Shown here piece by piece: positions 12,351 to 22,714 of a DNA stretch of 64,000 bases. The position numbers and the translations under genes are program-made. Position 1 is the first letter of the stretch; each line of letters begins with the position of its first letter. This stretch comes from Phymorhynchus buccinoides (Eukaryota; Mollusca; Gastropoda; Neogastropoda; Raphitomidae). Location: the NCBI GenBank assembly GCA_017654935.2, contig CM065687.1, positions 26,728,514-26,792,513 of the forward strand, written 5' to 3'. The notes beneath the pieces are model-generated. The model searched no databases. It worked only from the letters and a program-made list of their open reading frames with translations, and had not been told where the DNA came from.

Positions 12351-12487
12351 CAGTCACCATTTGGTTCAGTTAACTTGTTAGTACTTTTATACAGGTGTTA
12401 AACCAGTCGTTTACAAGTGTTAAGAGAATTTAACATTTTATGCTGAATGTACTCAGTTATTTAGTCCATGCTCTTTGACAGACACAG

Positions 12488-12669
12488 GCCAAAATGGGTT
12501 ACTGCCCACAGTTCGACGCTCTCATTGACCAGATGACCGGGATAGAGACCTTGACCTTGTACGGCCGACTGCGAGGGGTGCCTGCCAGCCACCTCAAAAC
12601 CTGTGTGGATGAACTGATAGATGTCTTGACCTTGAAACCCCATGCAAACAAGCTGACAAGAGAATATAG
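12488..12669 (+). CDS. ABCA3-like: ABCA exon: NBD2 Q-loop region
   Basis: Encodes [18 protein letters not shown] and onward to [10 protein letters not shown], a textbook ABCA NBD2 segment containing the Q-loop glutamine (PQ). Acceptor ACACAG|GCC; an alternative AG six bases upstream would add two residues in frame. Donor TATAG|GTATTG. It ends in phase 2 and joins to the next exon to make S-G-G-N of the signature. The exon expected before it (Walker A) is missing from the preceding 8.8 kb. Confidence 0.95.
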
Positions 12670-15600
12670 GTATTGCATAGCAGCAGCAAGGCGTACACTA
12701 ACACTATATAATTCTACTGCTCAAAATTTGCTAAGGATAATTATTATCTTAAACATACAACATTATCAAAGATAAACATAAAGCCATTAAGTTTTGTTCC
12801 CCTTGTTTAGTTTCAATTAACAGTTTTTTCATCTTCACATTTCAATAAAATAAAATAAAAATACAACGGAAGGGGGTCCCAAGAATAATTTGATTTGGGG
12901 GGCTTACCCCAAGGAAAGCTTGTAGTACCCCATCAAAATGCATAAAAACAACTGAATGGAGCGAACAGTTTTCATTTTCAGATTTTTAGGCTTTTTGGCA
13001 GTAAGGCAAGAAAAGTCATGGGTAAGTATGTGCGAGACCCCCTCACTGCAATTCCAGGCTTGAAAACACCAATTTTGTGTTCTGGTGGGAGCTTTTGAAG
13101 GTTCCTGCTGATCCAGGGTGTTGTGCAATCCTCTAACGAGCTTTGTTCTGAGTCTTGTAGACTTCTGGGCTGCTGTGAAAGGCTGCTAACAGCTGAACAG
13201 GAGCATGTTCCGACATTGATCTACCAGACTGAGCTCTTTGAATTGGGAAACCTACCTCATATAGACGATGATCTCTTGCTGCATGTACAAGTAGACAACC
13301 CTTGCTCGATGAGAAGGTGCATTATCATCCATGAAGATGACGTCATCTTGGTTTGTACTAGCAGAAGGTTTGATGTGGACATCGATGAACTCATACCTGT
13401 AGCAAACAGCTATCAGGAATTCCTTTTGAAGAATTCGTGACACTGTTTTCCAGATCATGCTGTTGCAGGCAAAAACCATCAAAAACCCACCCCAAGATCT
13501 GCCACACATTCTAACTCACGTTTCCTGTTAATGCTTTCCTGAGAACCTCCATATCATAGCAAGAACATCCGTGAAATTAAGACAGATCCTGAACTCATTG
13601 GAGAAGAGAATTCATGTCCAGTCTTATAGCATCCAAATGACGTGGTTCTGGGCTCTAAAAAAAAGACAGCACTGCTCATGAGCTTGAAATGAGCAGGATG
13701 CCCAAACATGCCCAGGAGGGAGTGAAGGCAGCAATCATGGAGTCCGTTCCTCACAGTTTGGATGGAAATGTTCCTCACTGAAGCATTCAGCAAATCAAAA
13801 TGCTGCGAGATAGCGGGATTTTGGCAAGCCTTAAAAAAAACCGGAAAACCAGTCACACAACGCTCTAGCAAACCTTCACGACGTGTATCAGCAGTACCAA
13901 AGTTCATGGCAGAGAATCCAAGCTTTGGAAGCGACGCATTGTGATATTCCAAACACTAATCGCACAAAGAGTCTGTGTACAACTGTTCTCCAGCATATCA
14001 AAACAGAAAGACAGCTCTTTGCGTGTCAAAGTGACGTCGTTATCTCACTTCGGCCATTAAACTTTATCTCTTGTACGACGTTTGCGATGTGAGCAAGAAA
14101 TGTCGTTGATTCTAACAGTTTTACTCACTTTTATGTTTTCACTCTATTTCAAAGAAATGACACTTTTCAGGGGGGGGGGGGGGGGGGGTGGCACTCGAAA
14201 TTCACATGATGCAGGTAAACAGGAAGTTGGATACAAACAAATTTGAGTGAGCTTGTGTTCACGGATGATTGCTCTTTCCGGTCATATAATTTTTATTGCT
14301 TATAATGTTACCACCTTTTAGTAATCAGCACCTGTATTCACGTTGAGATAGCATGAGACTTAGCATTCATGCTAACTTAGAAGCTCTTCCAAAAGTCCTA
14401 TAGAATTTAATAGGACATTGGAAGAGCTTCTAAGTTAGCATCATGCTAATATAAGTCTCATGCTATCTCAACGTGAATACAGGCCCAGGTTATTAAAGTC
14501 TATCCTAGGCACATTTTGAGCAGTGTAACTATGTTACATCAGTTATCATAATGATTATGTGGCTGTTTGGTGGATTTCTAGTCACACCATCACATTACAT
14601 GACACGGCACTAGAATAGGAATTGTTCGGAAATAATTAAGGGGAGTAATTTCATGGTGTGTGGGAGTGATCTTGCCTAATTCAGTCGGTCAAACAGGGGA
14701 AGTCACTCTACCATCAGCTCTCGTAGCCTATCGACTTGTGTGTTTTGAGCAGACATACAGCACTTAGAACACCGTGCGTCATTCTAAAAATGTATATGAT
14801 TTATATTTTTACTAACATTTTGCAAGTTTTATTAGTTTGTGGCCACTGGGCCACCCCTAATTTTTCCAAAAAAATGTTTGCTAGTCGCTGACTCTCATCC
14901 TGCGGTTTCAAGCTTCGACGCCATTGTTGCTATGGTTTTTGACCAAGTAAGTGGAGGTAAACAACTCTAATGTTCACGGAAGTGCTCTCCCCTACTTTTT
15001 TCTCTCCGAAAAATCGTCTATTGGTAAGTAATTTAATACTGAAACCTCATTTGAATGGATTGACCAGAACATAACAGTGGAACAATAAAGGGCTTTGTGT
15101 TTTACAATACTACAACGTCGCACTACACATTATTGGATGCTGTAAAGTTGAGACCACTTAGCAACAATATTGTCAGAAAATGTATAGGGCATTGGATGAT
15201 TATTTGTTAACATACATTTATTAACTATATAAATGTATTAATCTATTCTAACCATACTGACCAACACTCAAAACAATTAGCATAAACTCATCATCAGTTG
15301 GAAACCGAATGCCACAGCACATAAAAACGAAAGTAGCAAAGGGCCGCTACTCCGCTTACCCGGAAGCCCGGTTACTCCCCTTAGCTTCCGGTCATGCGGT
15401 CCATTTGACCTGCCCAATCACTTTTTCATTGATTAACTATATAAATGTATTAATTGTAATGAACGATTTTTTTTAACTCTTTAATATTATTTACAATTAA
15501 CTACTTAAGACAATAAATGTTTGTTATGGTATGTCGTGCTATTTGTTGTTTTGCGATACGTTACTTTTGCTATCAGGATGTGTACTAGGGAATGTGTAGT

Positions 15601-16693
15601 TTTATTATGCTTTGTATTGTGTTGGTGTAGCTGTTAGTGCGTGCAGTCTATGGTTTATGTTATGTCACACCAAATCTTTCCATTGTACTGTGTAGCATGA
15701 TTATTCTGAACAAGCAAATGTGGAACAACAGCCCGCCGAGGAGAAACACCAAACTCTAAGTTTACCAACAGTTTATATACTCAACACCATCCTGTACGGC
15801 AGCGAGTCCTGGAGAGCAAATGTCAGACAGAAACAAAAGCAGCTCAATCACATCCAATTCTGCTGTGCAAGACGCATTCTCCAAGTGAAGGAAAAAGATA
15901 TCAACACTGAAATTCTCCACCAAAATCCGAATGTGTCAACTGAATGCAGCGGGGTGACCTGTGAAAACTGAAAACCGGACACATATGTACTTTACTCATT
16001 ATGGCCATATGGCCTGGAAAGCAGACGAAGGAGAAGAAAACGGAGTTCTTTGATCGGGAAGACATCCCCAGTAAGCTTGGAATCCTCAGCTAGACACGCC
16101 TCGGGAAACTTGGGGTATATGAGAGGCGTGGATTCAAGTCCCATTCCTAAAGGATGTCCTGTCTGAGAAGGTGTCTGGCAGATATCGTCCACTCGGTTAA
16201 CTACAGCTTTACTACAAAGACGTCTGCAAGTATCGCACAAAGCTGGTAGACATCATCCCAGCTACTGGACTGAAACTGTATTCGGGGAACAACCAGCCTG
16301 CTGACAAAATATCCATGAGGACGGTAAGGGCAGGCCTGTGCTGGAGACCATCTTTTGTTCTTTTGCAGTCAGTGTGGAAGGAACAGCCGTCTTGGGCAAG
16401 TTCATGCTAGCGCTTTACTTTCCTGTAGTGAGAGCACAACTACAAATAATACGAAGTGTAGAATATTATTATGAGTTGTGTCATTCTGTATGGCACTGTG
16501 TTGTGTAGTGGGGGCAACAAACGCAAGCTGAGCACAGCCATAGCGCTGATCGGGGACCCTCCCTTCATCCTGCTGGACGAGCCTTCCACTGGAATGGACC
16601 CTGCAGCCAAACGACATCTGTGGAACGTGCTGAGTGCTGTGAGGGCTAGAGGAAGGACACTGGTGCTTACTTCACATAGGTAAATGATGATGG

Positions 16694-16726
<33 letters not shown>

Positions 16727-17841
16727 CACCTGTGGAACGTACTGAGTGCTGTGAGGACTGGAGGAAGGACACTGGTGCTTACTTCACATAGGTAAATGAT
16801 GATGGTGATGATGATGATGATGATGATGACACCTGTGGAACGTACTGAGTGCTGTGAGGACTGGTGGAAGGACACTGGTGCTTACTTCACATAGGTAAAT
16901 GATGATGATGATGATGATGATGATGACACCTGTGGAACGTATTGAGTGCTGTGAGGACTGGTGAAAGGACACTGGTGCTTACTTCACATAGGTAAATGAT
17001 GATGATGACGACGATGATGACACCTGTGGAACGTACTGAGTGCTGTGAGGACTGGTGGAAGGACACTGGTGCTTACTTCACATAGGTAAATGCAGATGCA
17101 GACGCAACTGCGTAAGATCACGTGGGTGTTTTTGTGTGCGTGCGTGCGCGTGTGTTATGATGTCCTGCCCTGCTGTTACTTCTCACCATAATAGTGATGA
17201 TGGTAGTCTAGTAGTGATCAGGCTGAAGATCCAAACAAACAAAAAAGCTGTTATCTTTCACACAAAGCATGATTAAGTAAGCAAGAATGTGTTTGCTTCG
17301 ACCCAGATTCCATTCCCGCAGCTATTTTCTATCAACACTCATATAAAGTTTCGGTAAAGGTAAAGATGTGCCCCCCCCCCCCCCCCCCCTGCATTTCTCG
17401 GTTAATTGTATTTTTAAAATGTTCCTAAAATACAGCTTTATGTATGGTAAGAAAGGCAAAAACGGAAAAATACAATTAACCGAGAAATGTAGGGGGGTGG
17501 CACATCTTGACCTTTACCAAAGTTTCTTTCCATGATGGTGTAGGCCGGAACATTGCGCACATTACAAACTTCATTCAACTGTTGTTGGACCTTTTCATTT
17601 AGCTCTATTCTGTTCATGTCATAGAACCAACTTCAAAAAGTCATAAATTTACAACCGATCCTACTGTGACTCGTTGATCCTTCTGTAGACGTTTCTGGGT
17701 CATCTCTTCTCTAGCATAAGCAACGTAGAGGCAACAGTACAAGTAATGATAAACTCTCTGTCAATGTCTCCCTTTCTCGTTTCCCCAACTCCCCTCCCCT
17801 ACTCTCTCTCTCTCTCTCTCTATTCTTTTTTGTGTGTTTCC

Positions 17842-17908
<67 letters not shown>

Positions 17909-20554
17909 GAGGAGTGTGAAGCCCTGTGCACACGGATCGCCATCATGGTCAACGGCCGGTTCGTCTGCCTGGGCAGCACGCAGCACCTCAAGTCCAAGTT
18001 CGGCCAGGGCTACACTCTGGTAGCCAAGATGGACACTGCACCGGACACGGGATACCCCGTCCCCATTGACCCCTTCATCTCCTTCATCCAGCAAACCTTC
18101 CCCTCCGCTCACGTCTTCGACGTTCACCAGGGATATGCTCACATCCAGGTGCCTAATTGTTTGCGTTTTCCTTTCTTCTTTTTTTCTATAAAAGGGAATT
18201 CAGATATTTGGCTGGTTCATTCTTTGAGCCCAGACCATAACCATTGTGAAAAATGGTGTTTAAAGACCAACACCAGATCCATGACTGAAAATCACGGGTT
18301 TCCCTCTCTCGCTTGTAATAAATCTTATTTTGACCAGGGTTGACTCCCATACATATTCCCCCATGCATGAAAACGAGACATCACTTTAAAGAGCAGCCTC
18401 GATCGTGTATGGGGGAACTTGTATGTGGGTCACACCTACCCAGAAAAACCCCAACAAGGGAGTTAATCTTGCTGGGTCAGTGGGTCTTTAACTCTTCTAG
18501 CCATGTATTTGTTTTCGTTCTTGATTGTCCGTTGCATCTCAACCAACAAAAAGGGGTTTAACTTCTTTTTTTTCAAGGACGCATGCGTTGCTTTAACAGA
18601 AAAAAAAAATCACTGACACAGCTCTGAAAGTAGACAAACACATGGCAGGCCACTTGGCAGTGAATGTCTTTGCATTTGGTGGGAGTGAAGTGTGATGTAC
18701 TGGTCGAATACATTCACCCATGCTGCTAGAAGAGTTCATATTGTTTTGTTGTGTGATTTGTTTTTGCAGGGACTTCAAGAGTTAATGTTAAGGTTTGTGT
18801 ATAATGAAATATGTGTAGATTAACCAGCCCCCTCCTCCTTTTGTTTATATAGTTCAGTCCATTGTGTAAGTAGAATTTTTTTTTTAAAAGCTAGTGAAAA
18901 TTATGTTGTCTCTGAGTCTGATTGTCATGTAACGATTTGTTTGTGAATGACCTTTAATTTCACACGAAGGGGCATTTGCTCTAGCTCTTAGCACTACACC
19001 CTGGTTTCTGGTCGCAGAATTCGAAACCAGCAGCCCAAAGAGAGCGACTCTATTATTAGGTCGTTAACTCACTCGGGACTGGCCAAATTATTTCCCCTTG
19101 TTCTGTGGGGACTGGGCATTTGACTAGGTTCGTAAAATAATCACCAAAACCAAGTTATGAAGAGTTAGGCATCAATATTTTCAGAAAAGATTAGCAACAC
19201 CATGCACTAAACGATCGTAAAATATTAGATTCCTTACCTGCGTCGTTTGTCTCCTATTGACGAAAACAGCTAACACATAGAAAGAAGGAAAATTTCACAT
19301 TCCGATCTTTGACCCCCCTCTACAACCAAACCTGAATGTAAAGTCTGCAATGATTGGTTAATTTCAAGAGAGACAAGGTCAAAGCAAGCTGAAAATAGGT
19401 TATGACTTCCTACCGGAAAGCTGGTTACATGCCAGAAATCAAAACCTCTTGAAAACTCTTATGAGCCGGAGCCGGGCCGTTCGTCCTAAACGGTTGTGCG
19501 AGCCATGAGCCAGAGCCGGCTCATTCATCCCAAGTGAGTTAATAAGGCAACCCACCAGAGGAGACGCTGCACAGTTGCTGAGTCACTTCGGTGACGTTCA
19601 GTGCAGTCTGTTCTGAGCTAATACAATGCAGGACACCACGTACTAAACTCCGCCTTTTAATCGACAATTCTTCTTTTTCTGCGTTCCCAGGCCATATGGC
19701 CACAATGGGTAAGGTACGTAAGTGTCCGGTTTTTCAGTTTTCACTGGTCTCCCCGCTGCGTACAGCCGACACATTCCGATTTCGGAGGAGCTCAATGGAG
19801 AAACATTATTTGGAAGATTTGTTTTGGAAAAAAGGCAGGAGAATGGGCCAATAAGTCAGAAAGATAGTAGATGATAGAAAGCAAAGGGAAAATGCAGAAT
19901 CAAAGAGAGTGGCAGATTAGAGGAAGTTACAAGCACAGAACTTCCAGAAGGTGAAGGGAACTATTTATCCGAAAGACACCCTCCCCCGGTATCCCCACGG
20001 GGAGAATTGACCATAATGAGTAATATCTTTGTCGCGGAGCGAGCTTGAGGGAATGACAGCTCCCACGAATGTACCGATCCCCATGACTTTGTCCCAAACG
20101 CACCAATAATAATAATAATAATAGTACATTTATATAGCACTTTACCTCAGATGAGCCCAAAGCACTTTACAATCAGTTATTCATCAACAGACAACAAAAA
20201 CAACATTCAAGAGTGACACCAACCAGCAACAGCACATACACAAAGCAACTCTCTCTCTCTCTCTCTAACACACACACACACACACACGCACGCACGCATG
20301 CACGCACACACACACACACATAAACACACACAATTATTGACGCCAACTCGTTCATACCCCATTCGGTAAGCCACAGCAACCGAGCCACATGGACTGACCA
20401 CATACACCAACACACATGCACAAACACCCTCACACACAACATACGCATGCAGACAGACACACAGACACAGACACACACACACACACATGCGTACACACAC
20501 AACCCACAGAACCAAAATACACACATGTATGCACACATTCATGCTCACACACAC

Positions 20555-20612
<58 letters not shown>

Positions 20613-21859
20613 CACAAAACACAGCACAAACCTCTTATTCAATCTTCCCTCACGTGCACACAACGATAGACAACTGATCAAATATTTAGGGCGGATGGGT
20701 GTTGATGGACTTGTTGCTGGTTTTTTCATTCTCTTGCTTCGCCTTGGCATAGGGCTGTGTCAGACCAATAATTGACATAAGCTAGAACACCAAGGCTACA
20801 TCAACATGTTGTTATGTTCTGCATAGTTATGCGGGGATTGTCTTTAGCCATGGCAAGCTCTTTATATATGCATAACATCATCTGTCTCCAAATTCCTCCA
20901 AAGTCGGAGTGTGGCTGCCCACGTGGCGGGGGTAATAAAAAAAACGGTCACACACGTAATGTTCTCATCCCTAGCTGGTGCATTGTTTGTACCATAGTGT
21001 TCAAGCGCTTCGGCTGTTGGGATGATCCCTGGAGTCTTTAAAGACCCAGTACGTCACGTGTCAAAATCACGGTTTTTCACGTGTTTTCCCTCTTATATAG
21101 CATATAACTGGTAAGAAGTCTTCCTAGCATAAGAAGGAATGTGAGTGACGTGGGGGGTCTTTAAAGACCCAGTACGTCACATGTCAAAATCACGGTTTTC
21201 ACGTTTTTTCCCTCATAGCTGGTAAGAAATCTTATTTTGACCAAGTGTGGCTCCCATACAAATTTCTTCATGCACGAAAACGAGACCACTTTAAAGAGCA
21301 GCCTCGATCGTATAATTATGAGGAAAGTCTGTATGTGGGCCACACCGACCCAGAAAACCCCCACCAAGGGACTTAATCGTGCTGGTTCAGTGTGTTTTCA
21401 AGCCTGGGAACGACAACAACAACATTCTCTAAATACTGATCTACCCTTTTTGTAACAAAATTATTTTTTTTAATGCAAACAAAAATCCCTGTGCAGGTGC
21501 GTGACCCGCGTGTGCGCCTATCGAGCATGTTCGGCGCCATGGAGCAGGCCAAGCGCAAGCTGAAGGTGCAGTCCTACCACGTGCACCAGACCAGCTTTTG
21601 TAAAAAAAAAAATGTTTTAATGCAAACAAAAATCCCTGTGCAGGTGCGTGACCCGCACGTGCGCCTGTCGAGCATGTTCGGCGCCATGGAGCAGGCCAAG
21701 CGCGAGCTGAAGGTGCAGTCCTACCACGTGCACCAGACCAGCCTGGAGCAGGTGTTCCTGGCCTTCACCAGGCTGCAGAAGTCAGGCGAAAACAGGGACA
21801 AGGACAAGGACAAGGACAAGTCCTGCCTCAGGACCTCCTGCTGCGGCCGCTGTCGTTAA
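12488..21859 (+). CDS. ABCA3-like: ABCA3-like transporter, C-terminal part: NBD2 and stop (4 exons)
   Basis: Joined exons 12488-12669, 16509-16679, 17905-18148 and 21644-21859 give one continuous frame of about 270 residues. They encode the second nucleotide-binding domain of an ABCA transporter from the Q-loop (GYCPQFDAL) through signature (SGGNKRKLS), Walker B plus D-loop ([13 protein letters not shown]) and H-loop ([12 protein letters not shown]) to the short ABCA3-type tail ([13 protein letters not shown], then a DK-repeat and a Cys-rich end). All exon phases agree and every motif expected in this span is present, so this looks functional. NBD2 powers lipid export together with NBD1. The Walker A exon expected just before 12488 was not found. 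Because the middle of an ABCA gene lies on contig C and overlaps the start of this contig, I infer this is the 3' end of that same gene. Confidence 0.92.
12905..13952 (-). pseudogene. Tc1/mariner-like transposase, degenerate
   Basis: On the minus strand, pieces in several frames read like a Tc1-family transposase: an N-terminal half with [19 protein letters not shown] (helix-turn-helix region, about 13640-13830), a catalytic-core piece with [18 protein letters not shown] (about 13290-13345, the second catalytic Asp of DDE/D), and a C-terminal piece ending near 12960. Frameshifts and a stop separate them, so it is dead. I could not define its terminal repeats. It sits inside the intron between two NBD2 exons. 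Confidence 0.8.
14331..14483. mobile_element. Hairpin MITE, 153 bp
   Basis: Nearly perfect palindrome. CCTGTATTCACGTTGAGATA at the left matches the right end in reverse complement, and the arms continue through AGAAGCTCTTCC to a short AT-rich loop near 14400. No coding capacity. A non-autonomous foldback-type element is the likely identity. Confidence 0.85.
14490..15710. other. Intronic AT-rich sequence, nothing recognised
   Basis: Intron of the ABCA gene. The short motif ATTAACTATATAAATGTATTAAT occurs twice in close form (around 15217 and 15431). No gene seen. Confidence 0.55.
15715..15985 (+). pseudogene. LINE reverse-transcriptase C-terminal fragment
   Basis: Open stretch with [12 protein letters not shown] followed by a basic helix and CCARRILQ. 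This is the conserved segment just after the RT domain of RTE/Jockey-like LINEs (family consensus near LLYGSETW). Truncated at both ends and followed by a stop. Confidence 0.7.
15925..16035 (+). repeat. Dispersed repeat A, copy 1 (partial)
   Basis: Shares CCGAATGTGTC, AAAACCGGACACATA and ATTATGGCC blocks with repeats at 19670-19925 and 21910-22170. Family unknown. Confidence 0.6.
16509..16679 (+). CDS. ABCA3-like: ABCA exon: NBD2 signature, Walker B, H-loop start
   Basis: Encodes [15 protein letters not shown] (ABC signature), [16 protein letters not shown] (Walker B with catalytic Glu, then D-loop) and LVLTSH. Acceptor TTGTGTAG|T, donor CATAG|GTAAAT. It starts one base into a codon and ends in phase 2, joining to the next exon as TSH-S-MEE. 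Its 3' end with the donor is repeated four more times downstream. Confidence 0.96.
16680..17095 (+). repeat. Tandem duplication of exon 3' end plus donor and (ATG)n
   Basis: Unit of about 100-115 bp: ACACCTGTGGAACGT, then the exon end (CTTACTTCACATAG), donor GTAAATG and a GATGATG tract. There are four extra copies after the real exon end, differing in GAT-repeat number. None has an acceptor, and reading on from the real exon meets TAA at once, so the copies are not extra exons but do offer decoy donors. Confidence 0.9.
17353..17515. mobile_element. Foldback MITE, short form
   Basis: Inverted repeat with ends GGTAAAGGTAAAGATGTGCC and GGCACATCTTGACCTTTACC and arms through CTCGGTTAATTGTATTTT. 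It is an internally deleted relative of the element at 55183-55590, sharing both termini and the CAGCTTTATGTATGGTAAG block. Confidence 0.85.
17800..17904 (+). repeat. (CT)n tract serving as polypyrimidine tract
   Basis: Long CT repeat ending in TCAG immediately before the next exon. The microsatellite itself forms the polypyrimidine tract of this splice acceptor. Confidence 0.85.
17905..18148 (+). CDS. ABCA3-like: ABCA exon: NBD2 H-loop to regulatory tail
   Basis: Encodes [19 protein letters not shown] and [17 protein letters not shown], the ABCA NBD2 segment after the H-loop histidine, then a less conserved stretch to YAHIQ. Acceptor CTCTCAG|C, donor ATCCAG|GTGCCT (a weak donor after +2). 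244 nt, starts with one base completing Ser, ends in phase 0, which fits the next exon. Confidence 0.96.
18295..18490 (+). repeat. Dispersed repeat B, copy 1 (TTAAAGACCC family)
   Basis: Shares ATCTTATTTTGACCA, ACTTTAAAGAGCAGCCTCGA, GTATGTGGGTCACAC and GGGTCAGTGGGTCTTTAA with copies at 21045-21385, 37940-38185 and 39898-40125. Non-coding and mobile-looking; class unknown. Confidence 0.75.
19063..19541. mobile_element. TTAA-flanked MITE (piggyBac-like)
   Basis: The ends GTTAACTCACTCGGGA (left) and the reverse complement of the right end, TTAACTCACTTGGGATG, are inverted repeats abutting TTAA, the target site used by piggyBac elements. About 480 bp with no transposase. Superfamily assignment rests on the TTAA site only. 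Confidence 0.6.
19670..19925 (-). repeat. Dispersed repeat A, copy 2
   Basis: Reverse-complement counterpart of 21910-22170 across the last intron and exon: GGCCATA, AGTGTCCGG, TCGGAGGAGCTC and GCAGGAGAATGG blocks are shared in inverted order. Not recognised as a known family. Confidence 0.65.
20110..20190 (-). repeat. LINE/SINE 3'-end remnant
   Basis: (AAT)n followed by TATATAGCACTTTAC, the reverse complement of the GTAAAGTGCTATATA-type 3' tails common to LINEs and SINEs. Similar remnants are at 24005-24070, 34055-34120, 35050-35110 and 50610-50700. Confidence 0.5.
20250..20655. repeat. Compound (CA)n microsatellite
   Basis: CT tract, interrupted CA tracts (20268-20320, 20400-20490, 20545-20610), then a unique tail at 20611-20655 that is the reverse complement of 2079-2118. 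Confidence 0.9.
21045..21385 (+). repeat. Dispersed repeat B, copy 2, with partial duplication
   Basis: TCTTTAAAGACCCAGTACGTC occurs twice (about 21035 and 21160), followed by the repeat B body to GGGACTTAATCGTGCTGG. Contains CACGTG E-box palindromes. Lies in the last intron of the ABCA gene. Confidence 0.75.
21497..21643 (+). CDS. ABCA3-like: In-frame duplicate of the 5' part of the last ABCA exon (alternative acceptor)
   Basis: A 147-nt tandem copy of the acceptor and first 99 nt of the last exon. CCCTGTGCAG|GTGCGTGACC is present at both 21497 and 21644. Because 147 is 49 codons and the intervening intron piece has no stop, splicing to the first acceptor would insert 49 residues: a second [19 protein letters not shown] helix, SYHVHQTS, then a Lys/Gln-rich bridge. 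Splicing to the second gives the normal family length. Whether the first acceptor is used is unknown. Confidence 0.6.
21644..21859 (+). CDS. ABCA3-like: ABCA last exon: C-terminal tail and stop
   Basis: Encodes [32 protein letters not shown] (the conserved end of ABCA3-type NBD2), then a charged [14 protein letters not shown] stretch with an AAGGAC repeat, and a Cys-rich end (SCCGRCR), stop TAA at 21857-21859. 72 codons including stop, phase 0 start. The short tail favours ABCA3-type over ABCA1-type, which has a longer C-terminus. Confidence 0.95.
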   Translation: MRDPHVRLSSMFGAMEQAKRELKVQSYHVHQTSLEQVFLAFTRLQKSGENRDKDKDKDKSCLRTSCCGRCR

Positions 21860-21894
21860 AGACCCACTTTCGTAAAAAAATTGTTCCCCTACCT

Positions 21895-21900
21895 ATTAAA
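21895..21900 (+). promoter_or_regulatory. Possible polyadenylation signal ATTAAA
   Basis: ATTAAA 36 nt after the stop codon, followed by T/GT-rich sequence. Such hexamers are common by chance in this AT-rich DNA. Confidence 0.3.
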
Positions 21901-21909
21901 AGTTCTGTG

Positions 21910-22170
21910 CTTGTATCTTCCTCTACCCCGCCATTCTTTTTGACTCTGCCTTTTCCTTTTGCTTTCTATCTATCTATCTTTCTGCCTTATTGGTCCATTC
22001 TCCTGCCTTTTTTTTTCAAAAAAAAGATATCTTCCAAATAATTTGTCTCCTTTTTGAGCTCCTCCGAAATCGGAATGTGTCGGCTGTACGCAGGGGGGGG
22101 GGGGGGGGGGGGGGGGACAAGTGAAAACCGGGCACATACATGCTTTACCCATTATGGCCTGGGAATGCAG
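21910..22170 (+). repeat. Dispersed repeat A, copy 3, with poly-G
   Basis: Inverted counterpart of 19670-19925: GAGCTCCTCCGAAATCGGAATG, then a G run (22091-22116), then AACCGGGCACATA and ATTATGGCCTGG. Confidence 0.65.
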
Positions 22171-22339
22171 AAGAAGGTGGTGTTGGGGTGGGGGTGGGGT
22201 GTTGAAGTAGGAGAGTGGCGTCACCCACAGAGGAAGGTTCTAAGCCGTTGTCCCTGCAGAGAGACTGCTGTTTATATATTTTGTTACGGGGCGGGATGGG
22301 AATGAGGGTTTGGGGGTTGTGCGCCTATTTTAAATATAA

Positions 22340-22535
22340 AGTTAGGGTACGTACACATACATGCGGAGATTCCGTGCGGAAACCCTTGCGCAATCCGTAA
22401 ATAAGTAAAACTTCAAAAGAAAGAAGGGGTCGGATTTTGCGCACATGTCCAAATTTCCCCTTATCCGTACATTTTTACCCTTCTTTGGTTTACTTATTTA
22501 CGGATTGCGTATGGGATTTCGGCATGTAAATTATA
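22340..22535. mobile_element. Palindromic MITE, family C copy 1
   Basis: Inverted arms CGCAATCCGTAAATAAGTAAA (about 22390-22410) and its complement (about 22488-22510), with GCGGAAACCC-like outer ends. A shorter relative is at 39355-39480. Confidence 0.7.
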
Positions 22536-22714
22536 TCTCGTATGCTGGTACACACTCTGACCAGTGGATAACTTGAGATGTGCGCCCGCCCAGATTAGCC
22601 AGTACGCGCCAGGATCCCAGAGATGCTAGACGTGTTAGCCAGAAGTGCTCAGGAAGGACTATAAGTTTACTGGTTTTAGTTCTTTCCACATCTCTAGTCA
22701 GTCTAAACTTACAA

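Noticed and set aside
16700..17095. Extra NBD2 exons downstream of the Walker B exon
   Set aside because: The copies are only exon ends with donors and lack acceptors; read-through meets TAA at once.
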